A stretch of DNA of 45,134 bases from Betaproteobacteria bacterium (GTDB taxonomy: Bacteria; Pseudomonadota; Gammaproteobacteria; Burkholderiales; WYBJ01), in assembly GCA_009377585.1 (NCBI GenBank), contig WHTS01000045.1, positions 1-45,134 of the forward strand, given 5' to 3'. A program made the translations under genes and the position numbers. Shown here one piece after another: positions 26,692-36,344 of the stretch. Under the pieces are notes generated by a model. That model ran no database searches and was not told the origin of the DNA. It saw only the letters and a list, made by a program, of their open reading frames with translations. Numbering within the stretch: the first letter of the stretch is position 1; each line of letters begins with the position of its first letter.

Positions 26692-28302
26692 ATGTCCGAA
26701 CAGATTCTCATCCTCGAGCCCGCCGCGGTCACCGCGAGCAACATCGTCGCCCCTCGCCGTCGCGCACTGGATTTGCACGGCAAGCGCGTCGGCATCATCG
26801 ACAATACCAAGCCCAATTTCGACCTTCTGGCAGACGACCTGGGAGCGCTGCTCATGCAAGCGTACGGCGTCTCGGGCATCGTGAAGCATCGCAAGCGAGC
26901 CCCTTCCGTCCCCGCGACCGCGGCGATGATGCAGGACCTCCAGGACAAGTGCGAGCTGATCATTGCCGGCTCCGGCGACTGAGGGTCGTGCACGTCGTGG
27001 AGTGTCCACGACAGCATAGAGGCACGAAAGCGGGGCCTCGCATCGGCCGTCGTCTGCTCGACTGCCTTCGAAAGCCTGGGACGGGCGCAAGCGAAGGCAC
27101 TCGGCGCTCCGACCCTGCCGATCGCTTTGGTCCCGCATCCTTTCGGCGCCCGTACTCGTGACGAGATCCGGGCCATTGCTCGCGATTGCGCGGCCGAAAT
27201 TGTCCGGGTGGTACAGGAAGAGGTGCCCGATTCGAGCGAATCGGGCTCTATCGACACGGCGCTCGAAACCCGCCTGATCCGCGTTCCGCGCGAGCAGGAG
27301 TCGTTCGACGCGTTCTGCCGGGAACATCACTGGAGCGACGGCTTCCCGCTCGTCTCGCCGACCCCCGATCGCGTCGAGCGCATGCTTCGGGGTACGCGAC
27401 GCGGGCGCCAGGAGGTCATCGCAGCGATCCCGCCTTCGTTCGCCGCCGCGACGATCGAGCGAATCGCAGCCAACGCAGTCATGGCGGGTTGCGCACCGAG
27501 CTTCCTGCCGGTTCTCATTGCCGCAGTCGAGGCCACCTGCGACTCGGCCTTCAACCTTCAGGGCGTGCAAACGACCACGAATCCGGCCACCGCCTGGATC
27601 ATCGTGAACGGGCCGATTGCCGGCGTGCTCGGCATCAATGCAGGCGTGAATTGCCTCGGTCAGGGCGCGTGGCCGAACGCGACGATCGGACGGGCCCTGC
27701 GGCTCGTGCTGCAGAATCTCGGCGGCGCCGTCCCCGGAACGATGGATCGGGCGACGCAAGGCCAGCCAGGCAAGTACAGCTTCTGCTGTGCGGAGAACGA
27801 AGCGGCGAATCCCTGGGAACCACTCCACGTCGAGCGCGGCCATGCAGCCGGCGCGAGCACTGTGACGCTGGCGGCCGTCGCGGGCACGCTCAATCTGAAC
27901 AGCCACTCGAAGAACGCCGACGATCTGCTGCGTGTGTTCGCCGATACGCTGGCGCATCCGACGAGCAACGACTACTGGTATGCGGGCGCGCCCTTCGTCG
28001 TGCTCGCGCCGGAGCATGCCGAAGTCCTGCATCGCGCCGGACTGAGCAAGGCCGACGTGAAGCGCAGACTCTGGGAGGAATCGCGGTTGCACGCCTCGCG
28101 GCTGTCCGCCAAGGACTATACGCGCCCGGAGCACGCCCGGGTCGAGCTCGCTCCCATGACGCCCGATACGCTTATTCCGATCACGACCGACCCAGCCGGG
28201 ATCGCGATCATCGTTGCCGGGGGACCGGGGACGCATTCGGCCTACGTGCCCGGCTTCGGCAACAGCAGGCCGGTCACACGACCTGTTGAAGTATCTGCCT
28301 GA
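26692..28302 (+). CDS. UGSC-family selenoprotein B1 (in-frame UGA = Sec97)
   Basis: Reading through the TGA at 26980-26982 joins a 96-codon segment to a 439-codon segment in the same frame, giving a 536-residue product. The junction is ELIIAGSGD-U-GSCTSWSVHD. The N-terminal UGSC domain has LHGKRVGIIDNTKPNFDLLADDLG, then VVCSTAF and LVPHPFGART. The second domain carries WSDGFPLVSPTP from 214, NAVMAGC with Cys267, and FCCAENEAANPWEPLHVERG. It is cytosolic by lack of a signal. ATG 26692 is chosen for AGGAG at 26678-26682. It is paralogous to B2 with long identical blocks. Function is unknown; a redox role for the UxxC pair is likely. Confidence 0.9.
26983..27012 (+). promoter_or_regulatory. Bacterial SECIS hairpin of selenoprotein B1
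   Basis: After an 11-nt spacer, GUCGUGG (26994-27000) pairs with CCACGAC (27006-27012) around AGUGU; an eighth A-U pair could close the loop to GUG. GU is exposed in the loop. It is an exact match to the stem of B2 although the surrounding bases differ. Confidence 0.8.
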
Positions 28303-28466
28303 TAACTCAACGAGCGCGAGCCAGCGTTTCTCCGCAATGGCGCGCAATGTCAATGCGCACTAAGTTATGCCGGATCTGCTTCAAAGGAAGGCGACTGGGC
28401 AAACGCCGCGGGGTCCCGAGCGCGAGCGCATCTGAGCAGGCCTCGGCACAGAAGATGCCTGCTCCC
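28303..28466. other. Convergent intergenic gap
   Basis: The 164 bp between the stops of selenoproteins B1 and A2 hold no gene. I saw no clear hairpin with a T-run on either strand, so the terminators are not identified. Confidence 0.4.
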
Positions 28467-30230
28467 TCATGAGGTGATGTGCTTCGGAACGGGCCGCAAC
28501 TCGTGCCATTTGCGTGGAAGCGCGATGCGCTTGACGACCGGAAACCCAAGCAGGCCGTTATGAGCAAAGACGTACGCGTTCGTGCGCAGGACATCACCGG
28601 ACACGGCAATCATATAATGATCTGCTTGCCATACCAGTGGCACCATGCGATCCGGATCGTCGGAATCGCGGAATACCGGCGGGATGCGGCCGCCGCGCAC
28701 CTCTTCGGCTAGATTCCAGACAGGTTTTACCGTCCAATCGCGTAGGATGCGCTCGAACTCGAATGCAGGAATGCGCGCATGCTCGAACAGGTAGCGCTGA
28801 ACGTCGGCCTTGGACCACCCCGCTTTTGCAATCGTCCGCGCGAGTATCGGACTGAGCAGGATGAGCGGCCGGAGCGTCCCCATGCCCTGCCCTACCGTGA
28901 ACATGAGCTGCCACGAGATCTGGCGCACGACCGTATCGGCAAGGTAGGGGAGCATTTGCTCGGGTGTCGTACCCGACACGGACACGATGACGTTGCCGCC
29001 GGTGTATCGGGCTGTCGTGATCGCGTTCTCGCCGCGGGCGAGACCCATGTCCATCGCGACCGTCGGCCAGCCGATTTCGTTCAGAACGTCTTCGTTTTCC
29101 GCAAGGACCACGCGCCACGTATTGCCGAAGGTACACTTGTCGTTCTTGTGCGGCAGGAAGCCGGCGACGTTGCGTAGGTACAGGCGCCAGAAGCGCCCGA
29201 TGGACGTGTTCGGCACGAACCCGTCTCGGATGACGCCTTGTGTGTAGTTGAAACCGAGCTCCTTGATGATGGGCCCGTTCAGGGTGATGAGGGTCTCGCC
29301 GGCTGGTGTATTGCCGCTGTGCTCGACGCCGTATTGCGGGTCCACCATCGCCTCGATGAGGGCAACCAGTATCGGCATGTATTCCGCCCGGCAGCCCGCC
29401 ATCACGCCGTTCACCGCAATGCTCCAGATCGTCGCCGGTCGGTTATCCGGCAGGACGATGCCGAGCACTTCGTCCGGATCGCGATCGGTGTACGCAAGAA
29501 ACTGCTCGATTCGCTCCCGGTTGGGCGGCACGATCGGCAGGCCATCCGCGAGCTCGTTGTCCTGGAAGTAGCGGTTGACGGCGTCGAAATCACCCGCGAA
29601 TACGATGTGGCGCGAGCCGGGCTCCTCCAGATTGGGGGCGGCGGCCGGTCCTCGTGTAAGGTTCTCTACGATTCGATCGACGGTCAACTCGACGATGTTG
29701 CGCCTGAGCTCCTCCGCACTCTGCACTCCTGGATGCCCGGGAACCACGGCGATCGGCATTTGCCGAACGCCCATGCCAAGCGACACGGCAGAAGCCTGAC
29801 TGGTGAAGCCCTCGGAAACGAGCGACGAGCTGGGAACGCCCTCCGCTTCACACACCGCACTCGCCCGCAACACGGCGGGCGTGCAGCTTCCTCAACACCC
29901 CATCCCCGAGATCGCAGCGTCTACGCCGAGCGCTTTGAATCGCTGCGGCAGCTGGGCCAGCACTTCGCGCTCGTCGCTCCCGTGCGTGTTGCCGAATTCC
30001 TTCCAGTGAACGAAGCGGACATCCGGAAAGCGCGCCCTCAACGCCTCTTCGATCGCCTCGAACACGAGATCGCCGCGAAAAAGATAGTCCCAGAGCTGCG
30101 CGATGGTCTTCCCGTTGAGTGTGTCGAGCCGTGGCGCGAGCCGCAACGCCTTGGTCCGTCGCGGCGTCCTCGGCCAGTACACTTCGTAATGACCATCGTT
30201 CCATGTTCTGGACGAACGTCCTCCCTTCAT
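28467..30230 (-). CDS. UGSC-family selenoprotein A2 (in-frame UGA = Sec113)
   Basis: The minus-strand frame is open on both sides of a single TGA at 29892-29894. Around it the protein reads AAISGMGC-U-GSCTPAVLRASA, so Cys112 sits next to Sec113, unlike in A1. The full product has 587 residues. The N-terminal part matches A1 (LNGKTIAQLWDYLFRGD, RFPDVRFVHWKEFGNTHG). The large domain has LADGLPIVPPNRERIEQFL, NGVMAGCRAEYMPILVALIEAM, the TIGWP-like block NEIGWPTVAMDMGLARGEN and a C-terminal DPDRMVPLVW. GGAG lies 8 bp before ATG 30230. It diverges from a Bug gene across 124 bp that contain a TATATAC-rich promoter-like stretch. Confidence 0.9.
29857..29891 (-). promoter_or_regulatory. Bacterial SECIS hairpin of selenoprotein A2
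   Basis: On the minus strand GCCCGC (29880-29875) pairs with GCGGGC (29868-29863) around the loop CGUGUU, 11 nt after the UGA. GCAC just before the stem can pair with GUGC at 29860-29857 across a GA bulge. The inner stem and loop equal those of A1, but the outer stem is formed by different bases. Confidence 0.8.
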
Positions 30231-30354
30231 CGCGTGAGCTCCAGTACATACGCAACAGGATTCCGTAGTATATAGTACACGCCACTCGCTGCGCCCTTTG
30301 GTGGACGCCCAACGATTATCTCGATGTCATAGGAAGATGCGGAGGATGGCAAGA

Positions 30355-31374
30355 ATGCCCGACGACCTAACACATTCGTCGACGTGCCCGGTGCGCCGAG
30401 CGTGCGCTGTCCTCGCGCTCGCGGCCTTGATGCTGCAGCCCGCTTGTGGGCGCGCTCAGGGTGAAGGGGCAACTGAAGCTTATCCCGCGAAGCCGGTGCG
30501 CCTGATCGTGCCTTACGCACCGGGCGGACCCACGGACACGCTGTCGCGTATCGTCGCCAAGGCTCTTGCAGAGCGCTGGAAGCAGCAGGTCGTGGTCGAC
30601 AACCGGGCCGGCGCGAACGGCATTATCGGAGCGACGTACGCCGCTCGGGCGGCGCCCGATGGCTACACGCTGTTCCTCGGCAACTCCGGCGTCCTCACCA
30701 GCAATCCCGCCCTGTACTCGAAGCTGCCCTACGACCCGCTCAAGGACTTTGCGCCCGTAAGCAATCTTGCCGCGGCGCCTCTGATGCTGGTCGCGCATCC
30801 CTCGCTACATATCTCGACGATCCCGCAACTCGTGAAGCTTGCAAAATCGCATCCAGGTGAACTCACGTTCGCCTCCGGCGGAGCCGGTGGTGTCGCGCAT
30901 CTGGCAGGAGAGCTTCTCAATTCAATGAGCGGTATCAAGACGGTCCACATCGCGTACAAAGGTGCGGCTCCGGCGCTTACGGCCCTCTTGGGTGGCCAAG
31001 TGTCTTTCAATTACACGAGCATTGTCACTGCGCTGCCTCACGTGAAAGCTGGGCGTATCGTCGGCGTCGCCGTGACTACCGAGAAGCGCTCGCCGGCGCT
31101 GCCGAATATCCCAGCGATCGGCGAAAGCATACCAGGTTACGAAGTGACAGCATGGTACGGAATCGTGCTGCCGGCTGGGGCGCAGCCGGCTCTGATCCAA
31201 CGCATCAACACGGATCTCGTCGCGGTGCTTCACGACAAGGCAATCGAAGAGCGCGTCGTCACCGACGGTGGTGCGATCGCAGCGGGCTCCCCCGAGTCCT
31301 TCCGCAAGCTGATCCGGTCCGACATCGCAAAGTGGATGCGGCTCGCGAAGTCCGCGCAGCTCAAGCTCGACTGA
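30355..31374 (+). CDS. Bug/TctC receptor in operon with selenoprotein B2
   Basis: The 339-residue protein starts at ATG 30355, where GGAGG stands at the right distance; upstream in-frame ATGs lack this. A signal peptide (RRACAVLALAALMLQPACG) leads to YPAKPVRLIVPYAPGGPTDT, NRAGANGIIGATYAA, KLPYDPLKDFAPVSN and HIAYKGAAPALTALLGGQVS. Its stop is 19 bp before the GTG of selenoprotein B2, so they are co-transcribed. This is the only direct operon link between a receptor and a UGSC protein here and suggests that the selenoprotein acts on the imported solute or a product of it. Confidence 0.9.
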   Translation: MPDDLTHSSTCPVRRACAVLALAALMLQPACGRAQGEGATEAYPAKPVRLIVPYAPGGPTDTLSRIVAKALAERWKQQVVVDNRAGANGIIGATYAARAAPDGYTLFLGNSGVLTSNPALYSKLPYDPLKDFAPVSNLAAAPLMLVAHPSLHISTIPQLVKLAKSHPGELTFASGGAGGVAHLAGELLNSMSGIKTVHIAYKGAAPALTALLGGQVSFNYTSIVTALPHVKAGRIVGVAVTTEKRSPALPNIPAIGESIPGYEVTAWYGIVLPAGAQPALIQRINTDLVAVLHDKAIEERVVTDGGAIAAGSPESFRKLIRSDIAKWMRLAKSAQLKLD

Positions 31375-31393
31375 TCTCAATGAGGACTGTGCA

Positions 31394-33001
31394 GTGACGC
31401 AATCCCTTCTGATACTCGATCCCGTGGCGCCACCGCGGCACGCGCGTGCGCGAGCCCAGGCAATCACGTCGCTCGCAGGAAAAAGGGTCGGCTTCATCGA
31501 CAACTCGAAACCCAATTTCCACCATCTGGTCGACGACCTCGCAGAGCTGCTCGTGCAGCGGCACGGCGCCGCAGCCGTCATCAAGCGCCGTAAGCGGGCG
31601 GCCTCAATACCGGCACCCGCCGACATCATGCGCGAAATGGGTCAATGTGACCTGATCATAAGCGGGTCCGGCGATTGAGGGTCTTGCACGTCGTGGAGTG
31701 TCCACGACTGTGTCGAGGCAACGAAGCTCGGCCTGCCGGCAATCGTCATCTGCTCGACCGCGTTCACTACGCTCGCACATGCGCAGTCGAAGGCGCTCGG
31801 CTGCGCCGAGCTGCCCACTCTCGTGATGCCACACCCCTTCGGCTCGCAGCCGCGCGAAGCGGTCCACGCCATCGCCGATAACCTCGTTTTGCAGATCGAG
31901 CGCGTGCTGCGGGAGTGGCCTGCGCAGGCGGACAGCGCGCCCGAGGCGACGTTTCTGGAGAGCGAACGCGCCACGCGCATGGAGGCCCCGCCCGATCAGG
32001 AAAGTTTCGACCGGCTGGCGCGCGATCGCTGCTGGACCGATGGGCTGCCTCTTGTGCCGCCCACCCTCCCGCGCGTCGAGACGCGCATTGCCGCAGGAGG
32101 GTACGACCGCGACGAGGTCATCGCGCATGTCGCGCCTGCATTCGGTGCAGCAACGATCGAGCGCATCGCGGTGAACGCCGCGATGGCCGGTTGCCCGCCA
32201 GAAGCAATGCCGGTACTGATAGCCGCCATCGAAGCGCTTTGCGATCCGGGGTTCAACCTACAAGGCATTCAAGCCACCACCAATCCGGCCACTGCATGCA
32301 TCATCGTAAACGGTCCTGTCGTCGAACGGCTGAGTTTCAACGCGGGCATCAACTGCCTCGGCCAAGGCTCCTGGGCGAATGCAACTGTCGGTCGGGCACT
32401 GCGCCTCGTCATGCAGAACATTGGCGGCGCGCGGCCTGGTGAAATGGACCGCGCAACGCACGGTCAACCCGGAAAATACAGCTTGTGTTGCGCGGAGAAC
32501 GAAGCAGCGAATCCCTGGGAACCACTGCATGTCGAGCGCGGCTATGGCCCCGGTGAAAGCACGGTCACGGTGATCGGTGTTTCCGGCACGCTCAACATGA
32601 ACACACACGCGAAAGATGCCGACGATCTCTTGCGCGTGCTTGCCGATACGATTGCCTATCCCACCAGCAACGACTACTGGTTCGGCGGGGAGCCGTGGCT
32701 GATTCTCTCACCGGAGCACGCGGAGATTCTTGCGAACGCTAGACTGACGAAAGCAGAGGTCAAAGCGCGTCTGTGGGAGGAATCCAAGATGGCAGCGAGC
32801 CGACTATCCAGGAAGGATCACACTCGTACTCAGCACACTCGCCGTGCGGAACTCGGTGACTTTGCTCCGCACACGCATCTGCCAGTATCGACGAAATCGG
32901 AAGACATCGGCCTAATCGTAGCGGGGGGTGCGGGTACCCACTCGGTTTACATGCCGACGTTCGGCAATACTCGCTCTGTGACACGGCCGATTCGCGCATA
33001 G
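31394..33001 (+). CDS. UGSC-family selenoprotein B2 (in-frame UGA = Sec95)
   Basis: The start is GTG 31394 with GAGGA 7 bp upstream. The TGA at 31676-31678 falls in LIISGSGD-U-GSCTSWSVHDC, and the frame then stays open to 33001, giving 535 residues. It shares with B1 the segment GKRVGFIDNSKPNFHHLVDD, WTDGLPLVPPTLPRV, NAAMAGCPPEAMPVLIAAIEALCDP, GKYSLCCAENEAANPWEPLHVERGY and RLWEESKMAASRLSRKDH. It is slightly shorter and slightly less GC-biased than B1. Downstream lies IS3-type debris, so the operon ends here. Function is unknown. Confidence 0.9.
31679..31708 (+). promoter_or_regulatory. Bacterial SECIS hairpin of selenoprotein B2
   Basis: An 11-nt spacer follows the UGA, then GUCGUGG (31690-31696), loop AGUGU, and CCACGAC (31702-31708). 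Stem and loop are identical to B1. The codons in the stem encode TSWSVHD in both proteins, so protein constraint alone could explain part of the identity. Confidence 0.78.
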
Positions 33002-33109
33002 TTTGTGGTATTGCGCCAACCCGCTGTCGCCGTTACACCCACTGTGCGGAGTGAACCGCCTCGGCCTTCTTGGAAAGCTCCGGGTTTGAGTCAGGCTGCC
33101 GTCGGCACT

Positions 33110-33290
33110 GACCTGTGGACCGATAGTAGGCTCGACCGGCGGGATGTCGCCGATGGGTTCGAGGAGGCGCCGGTTGTTGAACCGGTCGACCAATTCGAGC
33201 GTAGCGTACTCCACCGCTTCGAGATTGCGGCACGGGCCGGGTCGGTGAATTACCTCGGTCTTCGTGCCCTGTGCGCCGAATCCCACGAGA
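33110..33290 (-). mobile_element. IS3-family transposase (OrfB) C-terminal remnant
   Basis: The minus strand encodes AVEYATLELVDRFNNRRLLEPIGDIPPVE, the conserved C-terminus of IS3-type integrase-domain transposases, then a frame change into AYYRSTGQ. Nothing of the catalytic core remains and no inverted repeats were found. Beyond it, at 33291-33370 on the plus strand, an unnamed tail (DLLREHRKGQLKKAA) ends. Confidence 0.6.
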
Positions 33291-33429
33291 TCTGGCTCGA
33301 GGACAGCCGCTATCTGAACATGGACCTGCTACGCGAGCACCGAAAGGGGCAGCTCAAGAAAGCCGCTTAGCCCCTAACCATGACCGCACAATTTGCACAA
33401 CTTCACGGACACAACCTGATGGCAGCGCA

Positions 33430-33657
33430 TCAAGGTATCAGGGTGACGATTGTGTCGAGCTCCAATAGAGCCTTGCGCCCCACTGCCTTCGCCTTACGGG
33501 CTAGCATCGCCCGTTCTGAGTCGCTGAACTGGATGGGCTTGCCTCGTAGGCGCTGCTTCAGTAGTCGAATCTCGGCCTGAAGGACCCCGATGACGACCAG
33601 TTCCTTCCACCGGATCCAAGCGGATACCATCATCAGGAGCGGCGGCACGGTTCCCAT
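33430..33657 (-). mobile_element. Transposase/integrase-core N-terminal fragment
   Basis: About 50 residues (LQAEIRLLKQRLRGKPIQFSDSER, then AKAVGRKALLELDTIV) match the N-terminus of integrase-core transposases in which a DTLLRWYR motif should follow. Here the frame ends in LIP instead. It is a truncated relic next to the IS3 remnant. Confidence 0.5.
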
Positions 33658-33763
33658 TCAGAGGTCCACCGCCAGATGTCGTCCGAATAAATGGACACTA
33701 CGGGCACGGAACCCATGCCGAAGCTCACCGTGGACGGCGTTCGAATTGTTGGATACCACCGGG

Positions 33764-34765
33764 TCAATCCAGGCGGATGCCTGCGACCTCGATGATTCTG
33801 GTCCAGCGCGCGTGCTCGGACTTCATGTAGTCGGACAATTCGCGCGGGGTGCTCGGAAACGGTTCGGCGCCCTGGGTGAGCAGTCGCTGTGACAACTCTC
33901 GGCTGGCGAGCGCTTTGGCGACGTGCTGATTGAGTAGGTCGATAATCCGGGACGAGGTGCCCCGTGGCGCGAACAGGCCGAACCAGACCGTGTCGTCGTA
34001 GCCCGGCACGCCGGACTCCGCGATCGTGGGCACGTCGGGCAGCAGGGCCGAGCGCTGGGGGCTCCCCACGCCGAGGATCTTCAGCCTTCCGGCCTTGATG
34101 TGCGACATCACGGTGGGAAGGCTGGTGAGCTGCAGTTGGACGTTGCCGGCGAGGAGATCCACCAGCGCAGGCGCCGCGCCCTTGTAGGGGACGTGAACGA
34201 TGTCGATGGCTGCGAGATGCTTGAGCATCTCCGCACCGACGTGGTTGGAGGAGCCGCGGCCAGGCGATGCAATGTTCAACTGACCGGGCTTGGCCTTTGC
34301 CAACGCGATCAGTTCCTTGACGTTGTTCGCCGGCAGCGAAAGCGTGGCCACGAGCGCCTGTGCGTTGCGATTGAGTCGAATGACCGGATCGAAGTCCCTG
34401 AACGGGTCGTAGGGCAGCTTTGCGTGTAGCAGCGGATTGGTCACCATGCCGGAGGAGCTGCCGAGCAGCAGCGTGTAGCCGTCCGGCGCCGCTTTCGCCG
34501 CGAGCATCGTGCCAATGACCGCACCCGCGCCGCCGCGATTGTCTACCACCACCTGATGTCCGAGCGACCCCGCGAGGCTGTGCGCCACCGCTCGGCCGAC
34601 GAAGTCGGTCGAACCGCCGGGCGGAAACGGCACGATCAGCCGCACCGGCTTCGTCGGATAGGGCTGCGCCGAGAGCTGCGCTGGTCCCAGAGCAAGGAAG
34701 AACGCAAGCAGGCATACGTGTGGCCTTATGCGTGGAGTCAGGTTCGTGTGCGGATTTGCTTGCAT
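33764..34765 (-). CDS. Bug/TctC receptor downstream of amidase 1
   Basis: The 333-residue protein is complete. Its signal peptide (VCLLAFFLALGPAQLSA) follows a 15-residue polar start, then come YPTKPVRLIVPFPPGGSTDFVG, VDNRGGAGAVIGTMLAA, KLPYDPFRDFDPV and HVPYKGAAPALVDLLAGNVQ. It lies 145 bp downstream of an amidase gene, same direction, and is the last gene of the leftward amidase/Bug cluster. Confidence 0.9.
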   Translation of the reverse strand: MQANPHTNLTPRIRPHVCLLAFFLALGPAQLSAQPYPTKPVRLIVPFPPGGSTDFVGRAVAHSLAGSLGHQVVVDNRGGAGAVIGTMLAAKAAPDGYTLLLGSSSGMVTNPLLHAKLPYDPFRDFDPVIRLNRNAQALVATLSLPANNVKELIALAKAKPGQLNIASPGRGSSNHVGAEMLKHLAAIDIVHVPYKGAAPALVDLLAGNVQLQLTSLPTVMSHIKAGRLKILGVGSPQRSALLPDVPTIAESGVPGYDDTVWFGLFAPRGTSSRIIDLLNQHVAKALASRELSQRLLTQGAEPFPSTPRELSDYMKSEHARWTRIIEVAGIRLD

Positions 34766-34910
34766 TCTGGATCGATGCTCCTAAGGAATATTCGCCGGCG
34801 CACAAGCGGCGCTGATTAGCAGGATCGGGCAGTGATGGGATCCGCATCTGCTCGCCCGAAAGTGGCTGCGCCCCGAGGCACCCGCTTGGTATCGAATGCG
34901 GTGCATGGCC

Positions 34911-36344
34911 TTACAGCGGTGGATGCCGCTTGTGCCACTCGGTTGCCTGCTCGTAGGCATGAGCCACGCGATAGAGCAGCGCTTCTTGCAGCGGACGTCC
35001 GTGCAGCATCAGACCGATCGGAAACGTGTCGTCGAGACCGAAACCGCACGGGACGGAAATATCCGGATGCCCCGTCAGAGACGCCATCGCATTCCGATAA
35101 ACCGCTCTGGACCGGGCCGGTGCTATGCGACCGCGAATGGGCACGGTCTCGGCATCCCAGTCGTCGCCGAAGGTGCTGCCCGTCGGCATGGCGATTACGT
35201 CTACCTGGCGCAGCACTGCCGTTATTTCCTGGCAGATCGAGGCTCGCGCCTGTTGCGCATGCAGGTAATCAGCAAACGATTGCGAGCGTCCCTGCGTCAA
35301 TCGGGGGTGCCACTCGGGCCAGGCGGCAATCTGCGCCGCCGTATAGTTGTCTTCCAGGTAGACCTGGGCTTCGGATGCCGTGAGGACATGCAGGATCACG
35401 CGACCCTGTGCCGTCCGAGGCAGTCCGACGTCGATCAGCGATGCACCCAATGACACGAGCACGTCGAGCGCCTCGCGAACCACGGCTTCCTCTTCTTCGC
35501 CGAGCCACTCTTTCCAGATCCAGTCGTCGACGGGTACACCGATGCGCATGCCCTCGATGCCACCGCGCAGTCCGGCTCGATACGCTTCGCGCGGCAGGTT
35601 TAGGCTCACCGGATCTCTGGGGTCGTACACGCCCAGGAGTTCCAGCAGCAGCGCGTTGTCTTCTACGGTGCGCGTCAGCGGGCCCGCCTGATCGGACGTC
35701 CAAGACGAGGCCCATACCCCGAAACGGCTGATGCGACCGAAGCTCGCCTTCATCCCCACCAGGCCGCTGTTGCTGGCCGGATGGCGAACCGAGCCGCCGG
35801 TGTCGGTACCGATCGAGGCGAATCCCAACCATGCTGCCACCGCAGAGGCGGAACCGCTGCTCGAGGTGCCCGGACTGCGCCGCGTGTCCCAGGGGTTCCG
35901 GCATCCGACGGGGCCCGTCGGATGCCTGCCAATTTCGGACACAACCTTGCCCAGCAGGATCCCTCCGGCGTCCTCGAGTAATGTGTGTACCGTAGCACTT
36001 TCGCGCGGACGATAGTCAACCCCCTTGGGATCGCCGAAGGTGGTGCGAATGCCCTTCGTGGCCACGACGTCCTTAAGCGTGTAGGGAATACCATGCAACG
36101 GACCGCGATAGCGTCCATGCGCGATCTCGTGTTCGGCTTCGCGCGCGCGCTGCAAGGCATATTCGGCAACCACAGTAGTGAAACAAGCTAGGCGCGGCTG
36201 CAACGCCTCGATGCGCTCGAGAGTGGCCATCGTCAATTCGACCGGGGATAGCTCGCCCTGTCGTAGGCGCTCGCTCGTTTCCACGATCGATGCCGATAGG
36301 ATGTCGGTCTTGCTAGTACTCATCCTCGCCCTCCTCGGCTTCAC
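34911..36344 (-). CDS. Amidase-signature-family hydrolase 1
   Basis: The 477-residue enzyme has the complete Ser-cisSer-Lys triad of the amidase signature family: Lys91 in GIPYTLKDVV, Ser161 in SPGTSSSGSASA, and nucleophile Ser185 in GTDTGGSVRHPAS. It hydrolyses carbon-nitrogen amide bonds of unknown small substrates. It resembles GatA-type enzymes but lacks GatB/C neighbours, so it is not tRNA-related. It lies between two Bug receptor genes, which suggests that an amide is bound outside and hydrolysed in the cell. The start may be the second Met (eighth residue). Confidence 0.9.
   Translation of the reverse strand: MKPRRARMSTSKTDILSASIVETSERLRQGELSPVELTMATLERIEALQPRLACFTTVVAEYALQRAREAEHEIAHGRYRGPLHGIPYTLKDVVATKGIRTTFGDPKGVDYRPRESATVHTLLEDAGGILLGKVVSEIGRHPTGPVGCRNPWDTRRSPGTSSSGSASAVAAWLGFASIGTDTGGSVRHPASNSGLVGMKASFGRISRFGVWASSWTSDQAGPLTRTVEDNALLLELLGVYDPRDPVSLNLPREAYRAGLRGGIEGMRIGVPVDDWIWKEWLGEEEEAVVREALDVLVSLGASLIDVGLPRTAQGRVILHVLTASEAQVYLEDNYTAAQIAAWPEWHPRLTQGRSQSFADYLHAQQARASICQEITAVLRQVDVIAMPTGSTFGDDWDAETVPIRGRIAPARSRAVYRNAMASLTGHPDISVPCGFGLDDTFPIGLMLHGRPLQEALLYRVAHAYEQATEWHKRHPPL

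Noticed and set aside
26626-28353. A 575-codon minus-strand open frame opposite selenoprotein B1
   Set aside because: The translation is low-complexity Arg-rich with no motifs, and the plus strand has clear paralogy with B2.
28303-28466. Rho-independent terminators in the convergent gap
   Set aside because: No GC hairpin followed by a T-run could be found by eye on either strand.
34911-36344. Calling amidase 1 GatA
   Set aside because: The signature residues are shared by the whole amidase family; there is no gatB or gatC nearby and the neighbours are Bug receptors.
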